Of a DNA stretch of 64,000 nucleotides, positions 12,396 to 23,607 are shown piece after piece. The DNA lies in the NCBI GenBank assembly GCA_022605955.1, contig JAKCOZ010000008.1, forward strand, positions 37,860,547-37,924,546. Reading direction: 5' to 3'. The translations under genes and the position numbers were made by a program. The stretch comes from Rallus limicola (lineage: Eukaryota; Chordata; Aves; Gruiformes; Rallidae). Below the pieces are notes generated by a model. That model saw only the letters and a list, made by a program, of their open reading frames with translations, searched no databases and had not been told where the DNA came from. Positions within the stretch are counted from its first letter, which is position 1, and each line of letters starts with the position of its first letter.

Positions 12396-15300
12396 GTGCT
12401 GGAGAGAGGTGTCTTCTCCCAAAATAGCTCACCCTTTTTGTTAAGGACTACATCCTGGCATGGAGAAGCAGCATGTCTTCTGATGCTGAGCGTGGTGGAG
12501 GCTGTAGTGAATGGACTTCAGCTCTCGTTTCATGCCACGTTGATTTCATTTTTTGGAGAGCACCCAGCCCGGGGCCTCATGGGTTTTGAACTGACGCAAA
12601 GCTAAACAGTTCAAAGTGCATAACTGTGTTTGTGGAGAAACCCTTCCAATAAAGGGTTGGGGCTTTCAAGTGATGAAATTGGTTTCTTATCAGCCATCTG
12701 ACCCGCGATGATGATGGAAGCGAGCAGCTTTTAACCTGGCGAGGCTGAAAGAACAACATCTGAAGTACAGACGGAGGGGGAGGGGGCTGGGAGGGGTGAG
12801 TGTGTGTGTGTGTTATTTTGGGGTTTTCCCTTCATGGCTCTGTTGATGTTATGGAAAGTGCTGGGAGCCACCGCTTGGATTACATCTAGCATCCCTCACC
12901 CCCAGGTTTGCGTTCCTCGTGGCTTTAATTTGTGGGTTGCACGAAGCCTCCGCGCAGTCTGACGGGCTTTAATTTCAGGGGTAACTAATTAAACAAGGAG
13001 GCGTGGTGTTTGCTCTTGTGTTGCATAAACACTGGCCTGTTTTGGTTTATCTCGGAGAGGTGGATGCCTGCACCTGGAAAGCCAATTCCCACCTGTGGAC
13101 AAGCTGCAACTTAAGTGAGGGCAAGGACTTTGCTGCCAAAAAACCACCTGAAATTAGCTCTGTGCTCTGTTGTGCCGATGCAGCAGGTCTCATGTTTAAA
13201 AGCACGCTCTGAATTGGAGCAGGAATGCTGCAACTCGCTGGATTTGCAGGTGAGATCACAGCAGAAGACTGGGGTCATTTTGCAGTAAGTCCTGATCCTC
13301 GCTCTGGACTAGAGCAGATGTCCATCCTCACGTCTGCTTCTTGCTACGTGCCTCCCAAGCGGCATTGTCACCCAGGGGCTTGTGCTCCTGCTATCACCCT
13401 GTTCTCTTTCAGATATGGGTGTGTGGACTGGGGGTTGAGCCAAATGTAGAGCATCCCATGGACTAAGCAACCCATAGTCTGGTGTAACCCCCACATTGCT
13501 TTTCTTGGAGAAGACCAATCAGCTCCACAACAAATACTGAAACACAAGTGTCACAGGGAACCTGGTTTGGAAATGTTTGCCCAAGGACGAGTCCTTAAAA
13601 AAAAACCAACCTCTGCTTTGAGGAATTGAGTTGCAATGTGCTGATTGCCTCTGTTTCTGCCTGACTTGGGCTCTTGAGGGGTTTGGCTCCCATCAGCATT
13701 TCTAGTGTAGTAGACACTGAAGGTGTCGTGTAATCGCCCAGCAGATCAGTACCTGGACTAATTAGCAAGGTGTGTAAGAACATTAAATGAAGGGCAAGCT
13801 TTGCACAAGCTCATTGCTCCAATGAGTTCTTTGGTTTGATAATCCAGAGAGGTTTTTATTCATTAGCGAGAGAGTCCGGCTGCTTGGTGTCCGTGGGCTC
13901 ACTCAGGCAGCGAGCTGGGAACACAAACCTTTTCTTTTGCCCTAAAAATGACCTCCTGGCTGAGGCCAGGAGCGAGCAAGTCCAGCTGACCAAGGGGCTG
14001 TGGCTGTCCGTGTCCACCTTTTGGGTGGCTGCTGCTGCCCACCCTCCCTGTAGCATCTGCATCTGGAATGCAGCACCTTCTCCTAAAATGATGAGCAGGA
14101 CCAAGCAGGACCGATTTGGGTGGGTTTTTCTTTCAGTGTTTGATGTTCTTTGCAAAAAGTGGTTGGTGTGGGGAAAATGTGCCTTGGTGGAGTCCTTGGG
14201 GTGGGGAGTGTTGCGTGGAGTTGGGTAAGTGTTGGTCTGTGGGTGGGCTAGCTCAGCTCAGGTGGGCTAGCTTGACTCAGGAGCTTGGTGTTGTCCTCTC
14301 TGTGTGTCACCTCCCCATCGACATGGGCCAGCCTCCCCATCCAGCACCTCCAATTGTGCCTGTCCTTCTCTGGTCTCGCTGGTGGGACTGGTTTCCCAAC
14401 CTTGCAGCTGGGAACAAGGAGAGCACGTGGCTGTGCGCATTGCACCAGCAGTACAGCTGAGAGCAGCTACTTCTTTCTCATCAGACAAAGACAGAAATTA
14501 GTGAAGGGTGATGGACACGGGGCTCTGAAGTGTTTGATGCAGCTAAAGCTCTGCCATCGCCTCCACTTGGGGGGAAGCACAGCTTTTCAGGGACTCAGTT
14601 GCTTCAGCTTTTGACAGCTCTTTATGTCCAAATTAGCATCCAGATTATCTAAGTAAGGAGATGCTGCTGTGACTGTGACCCTGGGAGTAGTGTGAGAGCA
14701 AGCTGCTCCAAGATTTTGTCAATGAAAGCTTTTACCATGCTTGATGAAGTTTTTGTTGCCCTGGGTAATTTGGTGCCTTGAGATGAGGATGAGGGGTTTG
14801 GGTCACCCCCACCTTAAGTGCACTGACTTTTAATGAAACAGCTCTTGCAGTACCCACGGAGCCAGGAAACCATTTCTCCTCCTTCATTATTTTCCATGGT
14901 TGCCCTTTGCCTGCTCTTTGTGGAGGTTTCTTCCAAATCTCATGAGGGACCATGAGGGTGCATCTCTTGTTCCACAGTGTCCCGCGGGAAGCAGTGTGCA
15001 TAACTCCTGGTGATGGCCCTAGGTTGGCCCCCAGCATGGTGTCCGTATCATTCCTCCATCAGCTGGCAGAGTGGGTGCTGGCAACGGCTGAAGAGCTTTG
15101 CCCAGCATCCCTGCTCCCCACCAGCTCATGCAGACATCTGTGCCAGAGCACGGATGTGAGAGATTTTCCTCCTTTTCCAAGGCAGAGGATGATGTCTGCG
15201 AGCCATGGGCCTGATGTCCCCTGTCTGTTTCTTCTTCAAAAGTGTCTCACACTAGCCAGTGGCTCTGGAAATCTGGGGGCTTGTTCCTCCTCTGCTATTG

Positions 15301-17740
15301 CTTGGCTGCGTGAGCTTGCGGTGTTCAAAAGGTGCTTAGTCCTTGCTTTTGGCCCAAAGCATCCTTTGGGAACGATTGTGCTTTGCCTCTTGGGGTCCTG
15401 AAGGACTTCAGAGGGGCTGCAAGGCCTTGGAAGGAGGAAGGTGCTCTCCTGGGCTCCTCTTCTCTCAGAGGGTTTTAAACTTGAGTCTGCAGCTTTTATA
15501 TTTAACCCCTGGGAGCTTGCTGCTGGATGTGATTCTGTGTCCCCCAGTGGGGACACAGCTGGAACAGACTCCTTGTCCTGGCAGAGGACAGTCCATCCAC
15601 AGCTCCCTGGTTAAAAAACTCCAATAATAATCCCAAGCCACCTTTGGGACATGCCCAGGAAGTGTTTTTTCTCTTGAAAGAACGTCGAGCAGACACTTTG
15701 GAGAGGGTAGATTGGGACCAAACTCTGCCTCTTCTGATACAAAGCCTAGTAGACATCAGATGGAGTTGGTGAGAGCCTGTTCCTGGTGGAGGAGACCCAT
15801 GAAGTTTCTTGCCAAAGGATGTCACGGATGCAAAACATGTACGTGGGTTTAAGGGAAGGCTGAACAAGGCTGGACAAGGAGTCCAGCTGAGGCTGCTAAA
15901 TGTAGAGGGTAGAGCATCTCCATTGGGGTGTTCTCCTTTGGTCACTTTACCATGAGATGTTTGGGCAGATGCTACCTTTTATTTTTTTAATTGGTTTTAT
16001 GGAATAGAGAAATCTGTTCTTAGGGTGTGCCAGGAGGTACCCTGCTCTCTGTGCCAGGGTTTTGGCTGCACCAAGGACTGTGCCACTGGAGGCACCCCTC
16101 ACCCAGAGAATGGGACTGGTCTGGCAGTCTGGCAGAGCTGTGAAACCGTAGGAACACATACCACTTACTTTATTCCCTGCTATATTATTGGGACTCACAT
16201 GTGTGTAATGCTTTTATATTGCTGGGAAGCTTTGCTGTGGGGTGGTAGGACGTGGGCTGTAAGGCTACAAAAAGGTGGTCCTGCTAGTGAAATGTCCTGC
16301 TAGTACAGCACTGCCAGCACCTTCCTCCCCTTGTACACCAGCACCTTTTTTGGTGATTTTGTGAGGCCAGGGAGGGCTTTGAAAGTACTGTGGATGCTCA
16401 AGGGTGGTACCTGCATCTCCTCCTCTGCCTTGGCAGCCGGTGCATCAGCACTGCTCTCTGATGCCAAGGCATCCAGCTTTCCTAGACCCGCTCCGCTCCC
16501 CCGATGGTTTCTCCTGACTTGCTGGCTGAGCACGGGTGACCAAAATCAGCAGGGAGGTTCCTGCGCTTAGAAGCAGTGGGGGGTCCTGCAGGGAAAGCTC
16601 TTTTCTTCCCCCCCACTCCCTTCCAACAGCCAGAGATGTCACTTGAAAGGCAGCGCTGGAGATGGATGTCCGGCGGGGCTCGTGCTCCAAAGTCATTGCT
16701 ATAAAAGGAAACTTTGCTGTCCCTCCTGCTTCACTCGCGAAGGGTGACGTCCCCACCAGGGTGGCTGTAGCAGGCACCACGTACCAGCAGACACCAGCCA
16801 CACACGTTTAACCATAATTACTTCTATTACAGCCCCTCCATCCCTTTCTTTTTTTTTTTCCCCCTTCCCTTTTAGCTCTGCCCCATCAAACCAGTTCAGC
16901 TTGCCCTCGCCTGGCAGCAGGCTGAGCTGGCAGGAGCAGAGCCAAGCCTAAGCTTGCATGCAGGGTTTTTCCATAAGGTTTGGCATGGGCTGGAGGGGAT
17001 GGAGTAGCGCAGGGCCGTGCTCTCCAGCCAGATCTGCTGCTGTCGTGATGCTCAAGCAGAGACCCTGGGTGTGAGCATCCCCGCTGCTTGCCACATGTGA
17101 TGGGGATTGGGTCAAAAGAGGCAAAGGTACTGCAGGAGGGTTGGAAGATCCCAATATTTCCCTAAGTTCCTTCTTGTTTGTTAGAAAAGGGACTAAAATG
17201 ACAGGTCTTCTGGTGTGTTGGGAGCTTTGAGGCTCATTCTGGGATGTATGTGAGTTCACACCAACACACTCTTTCTGGTACAAAGAGCTTGTGTTTTGTC
17301 TTGTCTTAAGGGGTGGTTTGCATTTATTTGGGTTGGTTTGTTGTTTGCTTTTGGGTTTTTATAATTGAAGATTAAACCATTGGCTTTGCAAATGCAAGTG
17401 GCCAAGTAGGAGGAGGAGATAAGAGAAAGGTGATGAGGTCGGGCATCACTTGGGGGCGCAGTGTTGCTGGCAGTGAATGTGTGAAATGCTTGGCCCAGAC
17501 TTCTGGGGGTAGGGGAAAAACCCAGGAACAGCTGGCTCTTCCCACCCAACTTCACCAGCAAGGCTCGGACTTGGGGAGAGAGATGCTTTTTCTTCTGGAC
17601 AAAGGAGAGGGGGGAAGAATCATCCCATTCTCCCTCCTAAACAAAACCCATCATTTTCTGCTGGGGCTCAACTACTATGAGATGTTTTGGAGACCCTTGG
17701 AGGTGTCCCGTGACCAGAAGACTTCTCCCTGAAGGGCATA
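12396..17740. other. No gene recognised
   Basis: More than 5 kb without a supportable exon or CR1 copy. A short (GT)n run lies near 12797-12813. Open frames of 100-150 codons occur on both strands (for example 13836-14228 and 14952-15401) but look random. This could be an upstream intron of SH3BP4 or intergenic DNA. Confidence 0.45.
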
Positions 17741-18058
17741 AAATCATAGAATCATTAAGGTTGGAAAAGACCTCCAAGATCATCTAGTCCAACCCTCCTC
17801 CTACCACCTCTATTGCTCACTAACCCATGTCCCTAAGTACCTCATCCAGCCTTTCCTTAAACACCCTGAGTGATGGTGACTCCACCACCTCCCTGGGCAG
17901 CCTGCTCCAATGCCCAACCACTCTTTCTGAGAAGGAATTTCTCCCAGTTTCTAACCTGAACCTCCCCTGGTGCAACTCACAGCTGTTCCCTCTTGTCCTA
18001 TCACTGGTTATCTGTGAGAAGAGGCTGAGCCCCAGCTCCCCACAACCTCCTGTCAGGT
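17741..18058 (-). mobile_element. CR1 LINE 3' fragment
   Basis: Inverted CR1 end starting 'aaatcatagaatcattaagg' and running through 'ctagtccaaccctcctcc', 'ctaagtacctcatccagcc' and 'cactggttatctgtgagaag'. It is clearly the same subfamily as the copy at 58022; most positions agree on direct comparison. Confidence 0.9.
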
Positions 18059-18626
18059 AGGTGTAGAGACCAGTAAGGTCTCCGTGGTGTCTCCCTGTGC
18101 TTCAGGGCATCTCCATGGTGTCCTGCAGTGGTTTGGCTGGGCAGACCTAGTGGATTGGGCAGGTGCTAGGAATTCACTTGGTGGCGACTAGGTGAGGAGG
18201 TCGCACAAGTCAGGGTGGTCTTTCCCAGTGCTGCATGTGCCCTGAGAGGACCTTGGGCCATGCTTCCCTCAGGATTGCATACAGGAAGCTATGGATACAC
18301 TACGTGGCCTCTTGTGGAAGTGGGGAGTCAGCCGCCGTCTGGAACTGACCTCAGAGATGACCTCCAAGAGCATCTCTCTGTCCACTTTGTTGCCATGGGC
18401 AGCAAAAGGCCACCATCAGTTCCAGAAGCCACCCCAGTCTTGTAGGAGGCTGCAGAAGGCCTGGTTGGGTCCATGCTGATGTTACCACTTCAGAGGACGT
18501 TGTGTGTTTCACGCGTGCTGGAAGGAGTGTTAATACAAGCAGGCAAATCTCTAGACGATCATGTCATCTTCTGCTAGGTGGAAGCATGTTGAGAGCAATT
18601 TAAGAGATTGTGTCATAGCACAGTCA

Positions 18627-18794
18627 TGAGGAAGTTCTTGAAGGGCAAAACCAGGTTCTCTGGAGACATTCAAACCCTGCCTGGATGTGCTCCTGTGTGA
18701 TTTAGTCTGTGTAATCCTGCTCTGGTAGGGGGGGTTGGGCTAGATGATCCTTTGAGGTCCCTTCCAACTCCTGATGTGCTGTGATTCTCTGAAA
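18627..18794 (+). mobile_element. CR1 LINE, short degraded 3' fragment
   Basis: The last ~170 bp of a CR1: 'gaggaagttcttgaagggca', 'tctggagacattcaaacc', 'gttgggctagatgatccttt' and 'ccttccaactcctgatgtgc', ending 'gtgattctctg'. More diverged than its neighbours. Confidence 0.75.
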
Positions 18795-19567
18795 TGAGAC
18801 CCTTTGCTAGAACTTTTGCAATTTTAGCCAGAAGAGAGGCCCAAAATGGCCTTGCAATGACAGATTCTGGTTTGTGTTGGTGTTCTCAGCACGTCTGCTG
18901 GCACACCCTGAGCAGTCATCAACTCCTTCAGGGTTGGGGAGTCCCCTGGGTTTCCAGAGGGGTCTTTTCTGTTACTGCTTCCATGGTCTTGAGGTACTTA
19001 AGGTTTTGTGACCAGTAAAACCAGTATTTTCAGTAAATTGTGTGGGATGAATGTGCTCTGCAGGCAGTGCTGCGGCTCTGGGAAACAAATTTCTAGCTAG
19101 AAGGAGTTAAATTCACTCACATTTAAGCAAACCCAGCTGTTTTTAAAAGAAACCTCTGAAAACACTTCTCTGTTTGTTGGAGAGCCTGGGGAACTTGACT
19201 TTGCAGAAGGAAAAGGCCAATTAAAACCCATTAGCAACAAGTGCCTGAGGTTGGTCTTTGCTTTGGCATGGGAAGAGGATGACAGGTGATTGATTAGAAG
19301 CTCTTTCTTCTCTTCCAGCCTTTCATTTTGTGGCCAAAGGTAGGCGGAAGATTTTCCCTGAACATACATTGCTGTCTTAGGGCTTGATAAGCTTTTTTAT
19401 CCCTTACCTGAGGACAACAGCTGTGCAGTTATGGTGGTTATTGCAAGCTTGACCAGTCTTGTATCACAGTGGCCCCTGTTCCTGGTGCTTCCAGTGGACA
19501 CATGTGTGGATGGACCCTGTAGCTCCCTGGCTTGGCTGAGCTCTGGGGCAGGAAGGGATGTGCGTTG

Positions 19568-19765
19568 GGTCATAGCATCATAGATTGGTCTGGGATGGAA
19601 GGCATGCTGACGATCACATAGTTCCAACCCCCTGCCACAGGCAGGGCCACCAACCTCCAGGCCTGGAGCTACACAAGGTTGCCCAGGGCTCCATCCAACC
19701 TGGCCTTGAACACCCCCAGAGATGGGGCAGCCAACACCTCTCTGGTCACCTCACCACTCTCTATA
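19568..19765 (-). mobile_element. CR1 LINE, short 3' fragment
   Basis: Inverted CR1 end ('gggtcatagcatcatagat', 'caggcctggagctacacaag', 'ccagagatggggcagcca'), truncated soon after the 'cacctctctgg' block. Confidence 0.82.
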
Positions 19766-20524
19766 AAGAGCTCACTTTTCTGGCAGCAGGTACCACTACC
19801 CTTCCTTTGGCTGTGTGTGGAGGGACTTGGCTCCATCTCCAGCCCTGATGGTGCTTGGTACTGCCCAGCCCTGCTCTGTCAGCCCTCCTGGGTCTTATCA
19901 GCCCAAATTCTTGGCAGTCAGGGGCAAGCTCTGGTTGCTCACCGGTTTCCTTCCCCCTCCCAGTTCATTTTGCTGCTGTTTATGGCTCTGGGTAAACAGA
20001 TGGGGCTGGGTTTTTCCTAGTCTATATTTAATCCTGGTCTATTTTTAAAGTCCTTTCAGGGGAGTTTTCTGACCATTGTCTCAGCCATGGCTACAGAAGT
20101 GATCTCTAAACAAATCTTGCTCCACCCACCGTTGTCTCCCCCCACCCTGTTCCAAACCTGGCCCCTTTTATTCTCATGTCGCCCGAGTTTGAGGGTTTGC
20201 TGCTTACCTGTTCTGCCTCTGCAGCCAGAAACACCTCAGGTCCATCCTCTGGGACAGTCAGCTCCAAGTCCAGGTGCCAGGGGCATGCACCCCCATCCTT
20301 TCCTGCATGTGTGAGAGCCTTGCTATGCACCCAAGGGACCAAGATGCAGCCGAGATGCTGCTTTTGGGAGAGGAAATACCTTTTCCTATCCATTTGTTTT
20401 GATGTATGTTCTTGCCACCTTTTGAAGCTCCGGGGTGCGTGTAAGGCAGGGGGGATTATTTTTTCCCAGCTGTTTCTCTGCACAACCACATCTGTCATGG
20501 GATAAAGCTTCCCATACGGGGGAG

Positions 20525-21045
20525 CATCACAGAATCACAGAATGGCCTGGGTTGGAAGGGACCCCAAGGATCACAGAGCTCCAACCTGTGTGCCACAGGC
20601 AGGGACACCAACCTCAGGTCAGATCTACACAAGGTTGCCCAGGGCCCCAGGCAATCTGGCCTTGGACACTTCCAGGGATGGGGCAGCCATCACCTGTCTG
20701 GGCAGCCTGTTCCAGCACCTCACTACTCTCTCACTAGTAAAAAACTTCCCCCTAGTGTCTAATCTGAACCTTTCTTCCTTCAGCTTTAGTCCATTCCCCC
20801 TTGCCCTGCCATTTTCTACCCTTTTAAAAAGCTGATTCCCCTCCTGTTCTTCTGCTCCCTTCAGGGACTGGAAGGCTGCAATGAGGTCCCCCCACAGCCT
20901 TCTCTTCTCCAGGCTGAACAAGCCCAGCTCCCTCAGCCTCTCTTCGTAGGGGAGCTGCTCCAGCCCTCTAATCATCCTCGTGGCTCCTCTGAACCCTCTC
21001 CAACAGTTCTACATCTTTCTTGTACTGGGGGCCCCAGCATCCCCA
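20525..21045 (-). mobile_element. CR1 LINE, ~0.5 kb 3' fragment
   Basis: Inverted CR1 running from 'catcacagaatcacagaatg' into the ORF2 C-terminal part. The minus-strand translation over 20625-20975 keeps a [19 protein letters not shown] block. It ends near 'cttgtactgggggccccag'. Non-functional remnant. Confidence 0.9.
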
Positions 21046-23384
21046 CAGCTGTGAGAGGTGTCCATGTGTGGCTGTAGTGATTGATAAGGAAAAAACCCCT
21101 TGGTGCCAGGCTGGTGTTTAAAAATCTATTTGTGGTTTGCACTTCGGATCATGGGGGTGGGAGGAAAAATCACCTCCGTGTTCCCAGTTTGCTTCTTGCT
21201 CTGGGCAGTGTTTGCCGAGCAGGGGTGACCTTTGGGCTGTCAAAGCAGGTTTGTTTTTTTAACAGGATTTTGTGCAGGTGTCTCTGAAATTGTTGGGAAG
21301 CCTGGCTGCTTCCTATAAGGATGATGCTGTGCACCTCGTGCTGAGCGGGGTTTTTTTTTGCTTGTGTAGCTGTGAGGGGCTCTAATTTAGGGAGGGGTAA
21401 AAAACCCCAAAAATCCTCACAAGAGCCTACCTAGGGTCTGTTCAGGGGGAGGCAGTAAGAGTTTGGGGGTCTTCACATGGTCTTGAAAACGTGCATCCCA
21501 AGGAGTGCCCTGTGTTGATGGGAAGCAGCACCCTGCCTGTTGTGGTGCTTTGCAGAGGTGTGAGCTGGACCAGCGGTGAGCCATGCTAGCTAACAAGAGA
21601 GCATCTTTCCTCCCTTCCCTGTGACTGCTTAGTGCTTTTCCTGGCTGCTTTTCCTTATCCTGACTCGGGTAAGCCCAGTGTTGACTCAAAGCCTGGTTTC
21701 TCTGTGTGTAACACCTGCCAAGCCCCTCTCCCCTTGGAGTGCTGCCAGCAGGACCGCTCTTCTCAAAGGGAAAAGCGTCAGGGAGTGCAAGTTCTCCCTT
21801 CCCTTTTCTGGCTGGAGCCTGGTGCATCCCTTCCAGCGAACTGCATTCCCAGCATTGCTGGCCCTGGGGATGGCTTGGGAAGCATTTCAAGCAGCCTGGA
21901 GTATCTCCTGCTCTCAGGCTCTCCCCTGCAAATTTCCTCTTGCTGCATTCCAGAAAAGGGCACCAAATCCTTCAGGGCTTGCTGCTCCTCCTCACCGTGC
22001 CAGCCAAGGTTTAATAACAGCCAACTGGCCAGAGCAGTCAGCGCTTTATCTTCTTCACCTTTCCATCATCAGCTCTGTGTTCTCACCAAAGGAAATTGGG
22101 TTTGGGGGCTTATTTTCTGTTTGATCTGATTTTTCAAAGGGGTGTGTGTGGTGGGGGTGGGGGGGGCAGGATTGCATGGGAAAGGGAGAAGGGAGAAACA
22201 GCACTTGGAGTGGGTGAAAAGCCCTCTGGGATGCTAAGCTGGAGCAAGGGGAGGAGGGGATAGATTTAACTCCTAATTGCACGGGAGCTTATTTTTAAGA
22301 GCTGTGGGTGGGTGATTTGTTGCCGGGCTGAAGGCTTGCGGCAGTTGTATTGGGAGCAGGATGTAGGGATGCTGGATGGCAGGGATGATGCCTGGTACCT
22401 TGGACCACATACCTGCTCCCTGATGCAAACAAGGAGGAGCTAAGTGCAGCTCAGGCTCTGCCTTGCCTTCAGCTTATGGAGAGTTGCTGGGGCTTGCCTG
22501 CTCGCCCGCATGCTTCTGGCCTTGCTGGCCAGCCTCCAGGCTCCAGAGGGACACGGGTGACAGCAGAGGAGGTCTTACTCGTGCTTGCATCAGCCACTAT
22601 GCTGGCAGCTAAAGTGCCATCGTGTTCTGCGGGCACTGGGTTAGTTTTTCTCTTGGCTCTGGTGCGCTGATGCAGCTGCTCTTCCCCAGGATTTCTGGAA
22701 GTGGTTTTGCAAGTGTTTCTGGGTGGGGGGAAAGGAAAAAAAAACCCAAATCACTTTTACTTTTCTTTTTTCTTTTGGGAACTCGTCTTCCCTCCCCGTT
22801 AGCATCCGTGGGGGACATTGGTACAAGATGGGATGTTTCTGCCTGATTCCTTCCCAGTTGGCTGGGCAAGGGGAGGGATGCAGGGACCAGGTTGGGAAGA
22901 GCCAGTCCCCATGCTGGGACATCCCAGTGCTGTGCTGGGAGATGCTGATGACCCAGTTGAACATGTAGAAACCCTGGTCCCATGGGCCCTCCGTACTCAC
23001 TAACCGCTGCCCTACGCTCCTACAGCATCTGAGTGCTTGGCAGGTTTAGAAACCTGTGTTATGGCAACATGCAAACATCCTGAAAGCTCTTCTGAAATGG
23101 GGAAAAGGACCAGTTTATGAGCCTGGGAGCAACGTGTCCCCAAATAACTCTTGAAGGCAAGAGGGATGCTTTGTATGGGGTGGTGGCCAGCACTAGCATC
23201 GTGCGAGACCAGGCTGTCTTTGCTTCCCTTGGTGATTTGTAAGCAGTGCTGTGCTTATTGGGAGCACCCGGGTGCTCTGTCGTGACAATTCAATCAGCGC
23301 CGCAGCATCAGTGAGCGTTATTGGTGCGTGAGTGGGATGGTGGGACCTGGAGCCTTTGTTAACACGCTCGTTTCTCTCTCCTAG
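21046..23384. other. No gene recognised; probable intron upstream of SH3BP4 first coding exon
   Basis: Non-coding up to a polypyrimidine/AG acceptor ('tttctctctcctag') at 23371-23384. That acceptor implies at least one further 5' untranslated exon upstream, whose position I could not identify. A G/T-rich stretch lies near 22140-22168. Confidence 0.5.
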
Positions 23385-23489
23385 GCTGGTTCCCCGAGGT
23401 GACACCAGGGTCCCTGTAGCTGGCTTCACTCACGGAGAGGCCATGGCTGCCTAGTGCCCCCCGGCACCGGCGGGGTTGGCGGGCCAGAG
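23385..23489 (+). promoter_or_regulatory. SH3BP4: SH3BP4 5' UTR segment with three-codon uORF
   Basis: Sequence between a good acceptor (AG at 23383-23384) and the SH3BP4 start. It contains an upstream ATG in a near-ideal context (GCCATGG) at 23443. That ATG is followed by two alanine codons and TAG at 23452-23454, a minimal M-A-A-stop uORF 35 bases before the main ATG. Such a uORF could reduce initiation at, or force reinitiation on, the main start. The acceptor and uORF are seen directly; the regulatory effect is inference. Confidence 0.65.
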
Positions 23490-23607
23490 ATGGCGGCGCA
23501 GAGGATCCGGGCAGCCAACTCGGGCGGCCTGCCGCGGTGCAAGTCAGAAGGGACGCTCATCGACCTCAGCGAGGGCTTTGCTCAAACCAGCCTCTGCGAC
23601 GTCAAAG
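23490..23607 (+). CDS. SH3BP4: SH3BP4 coding exon 1
   Basis: Encodes residues 1-39 plus one base of codon 40. It begins [13 protein letters not shown] and ends …TSLCDVK before the donor GTGTGC at 23608. Purines at -3 and G at +4 give a good start context. Too short to show as a long open frame; recognised by similarity to the vertebrate SH3BP4 N-terminus. Confidence 0.93.

Noticed and set aside
1..23384. SH3BP4 promoter or CpG-island first exon
   Set aside because: The acceptor at 23384 implies an upstream exon, but no convincing CpG island or exon could be located by eye. RNA data would be needed.
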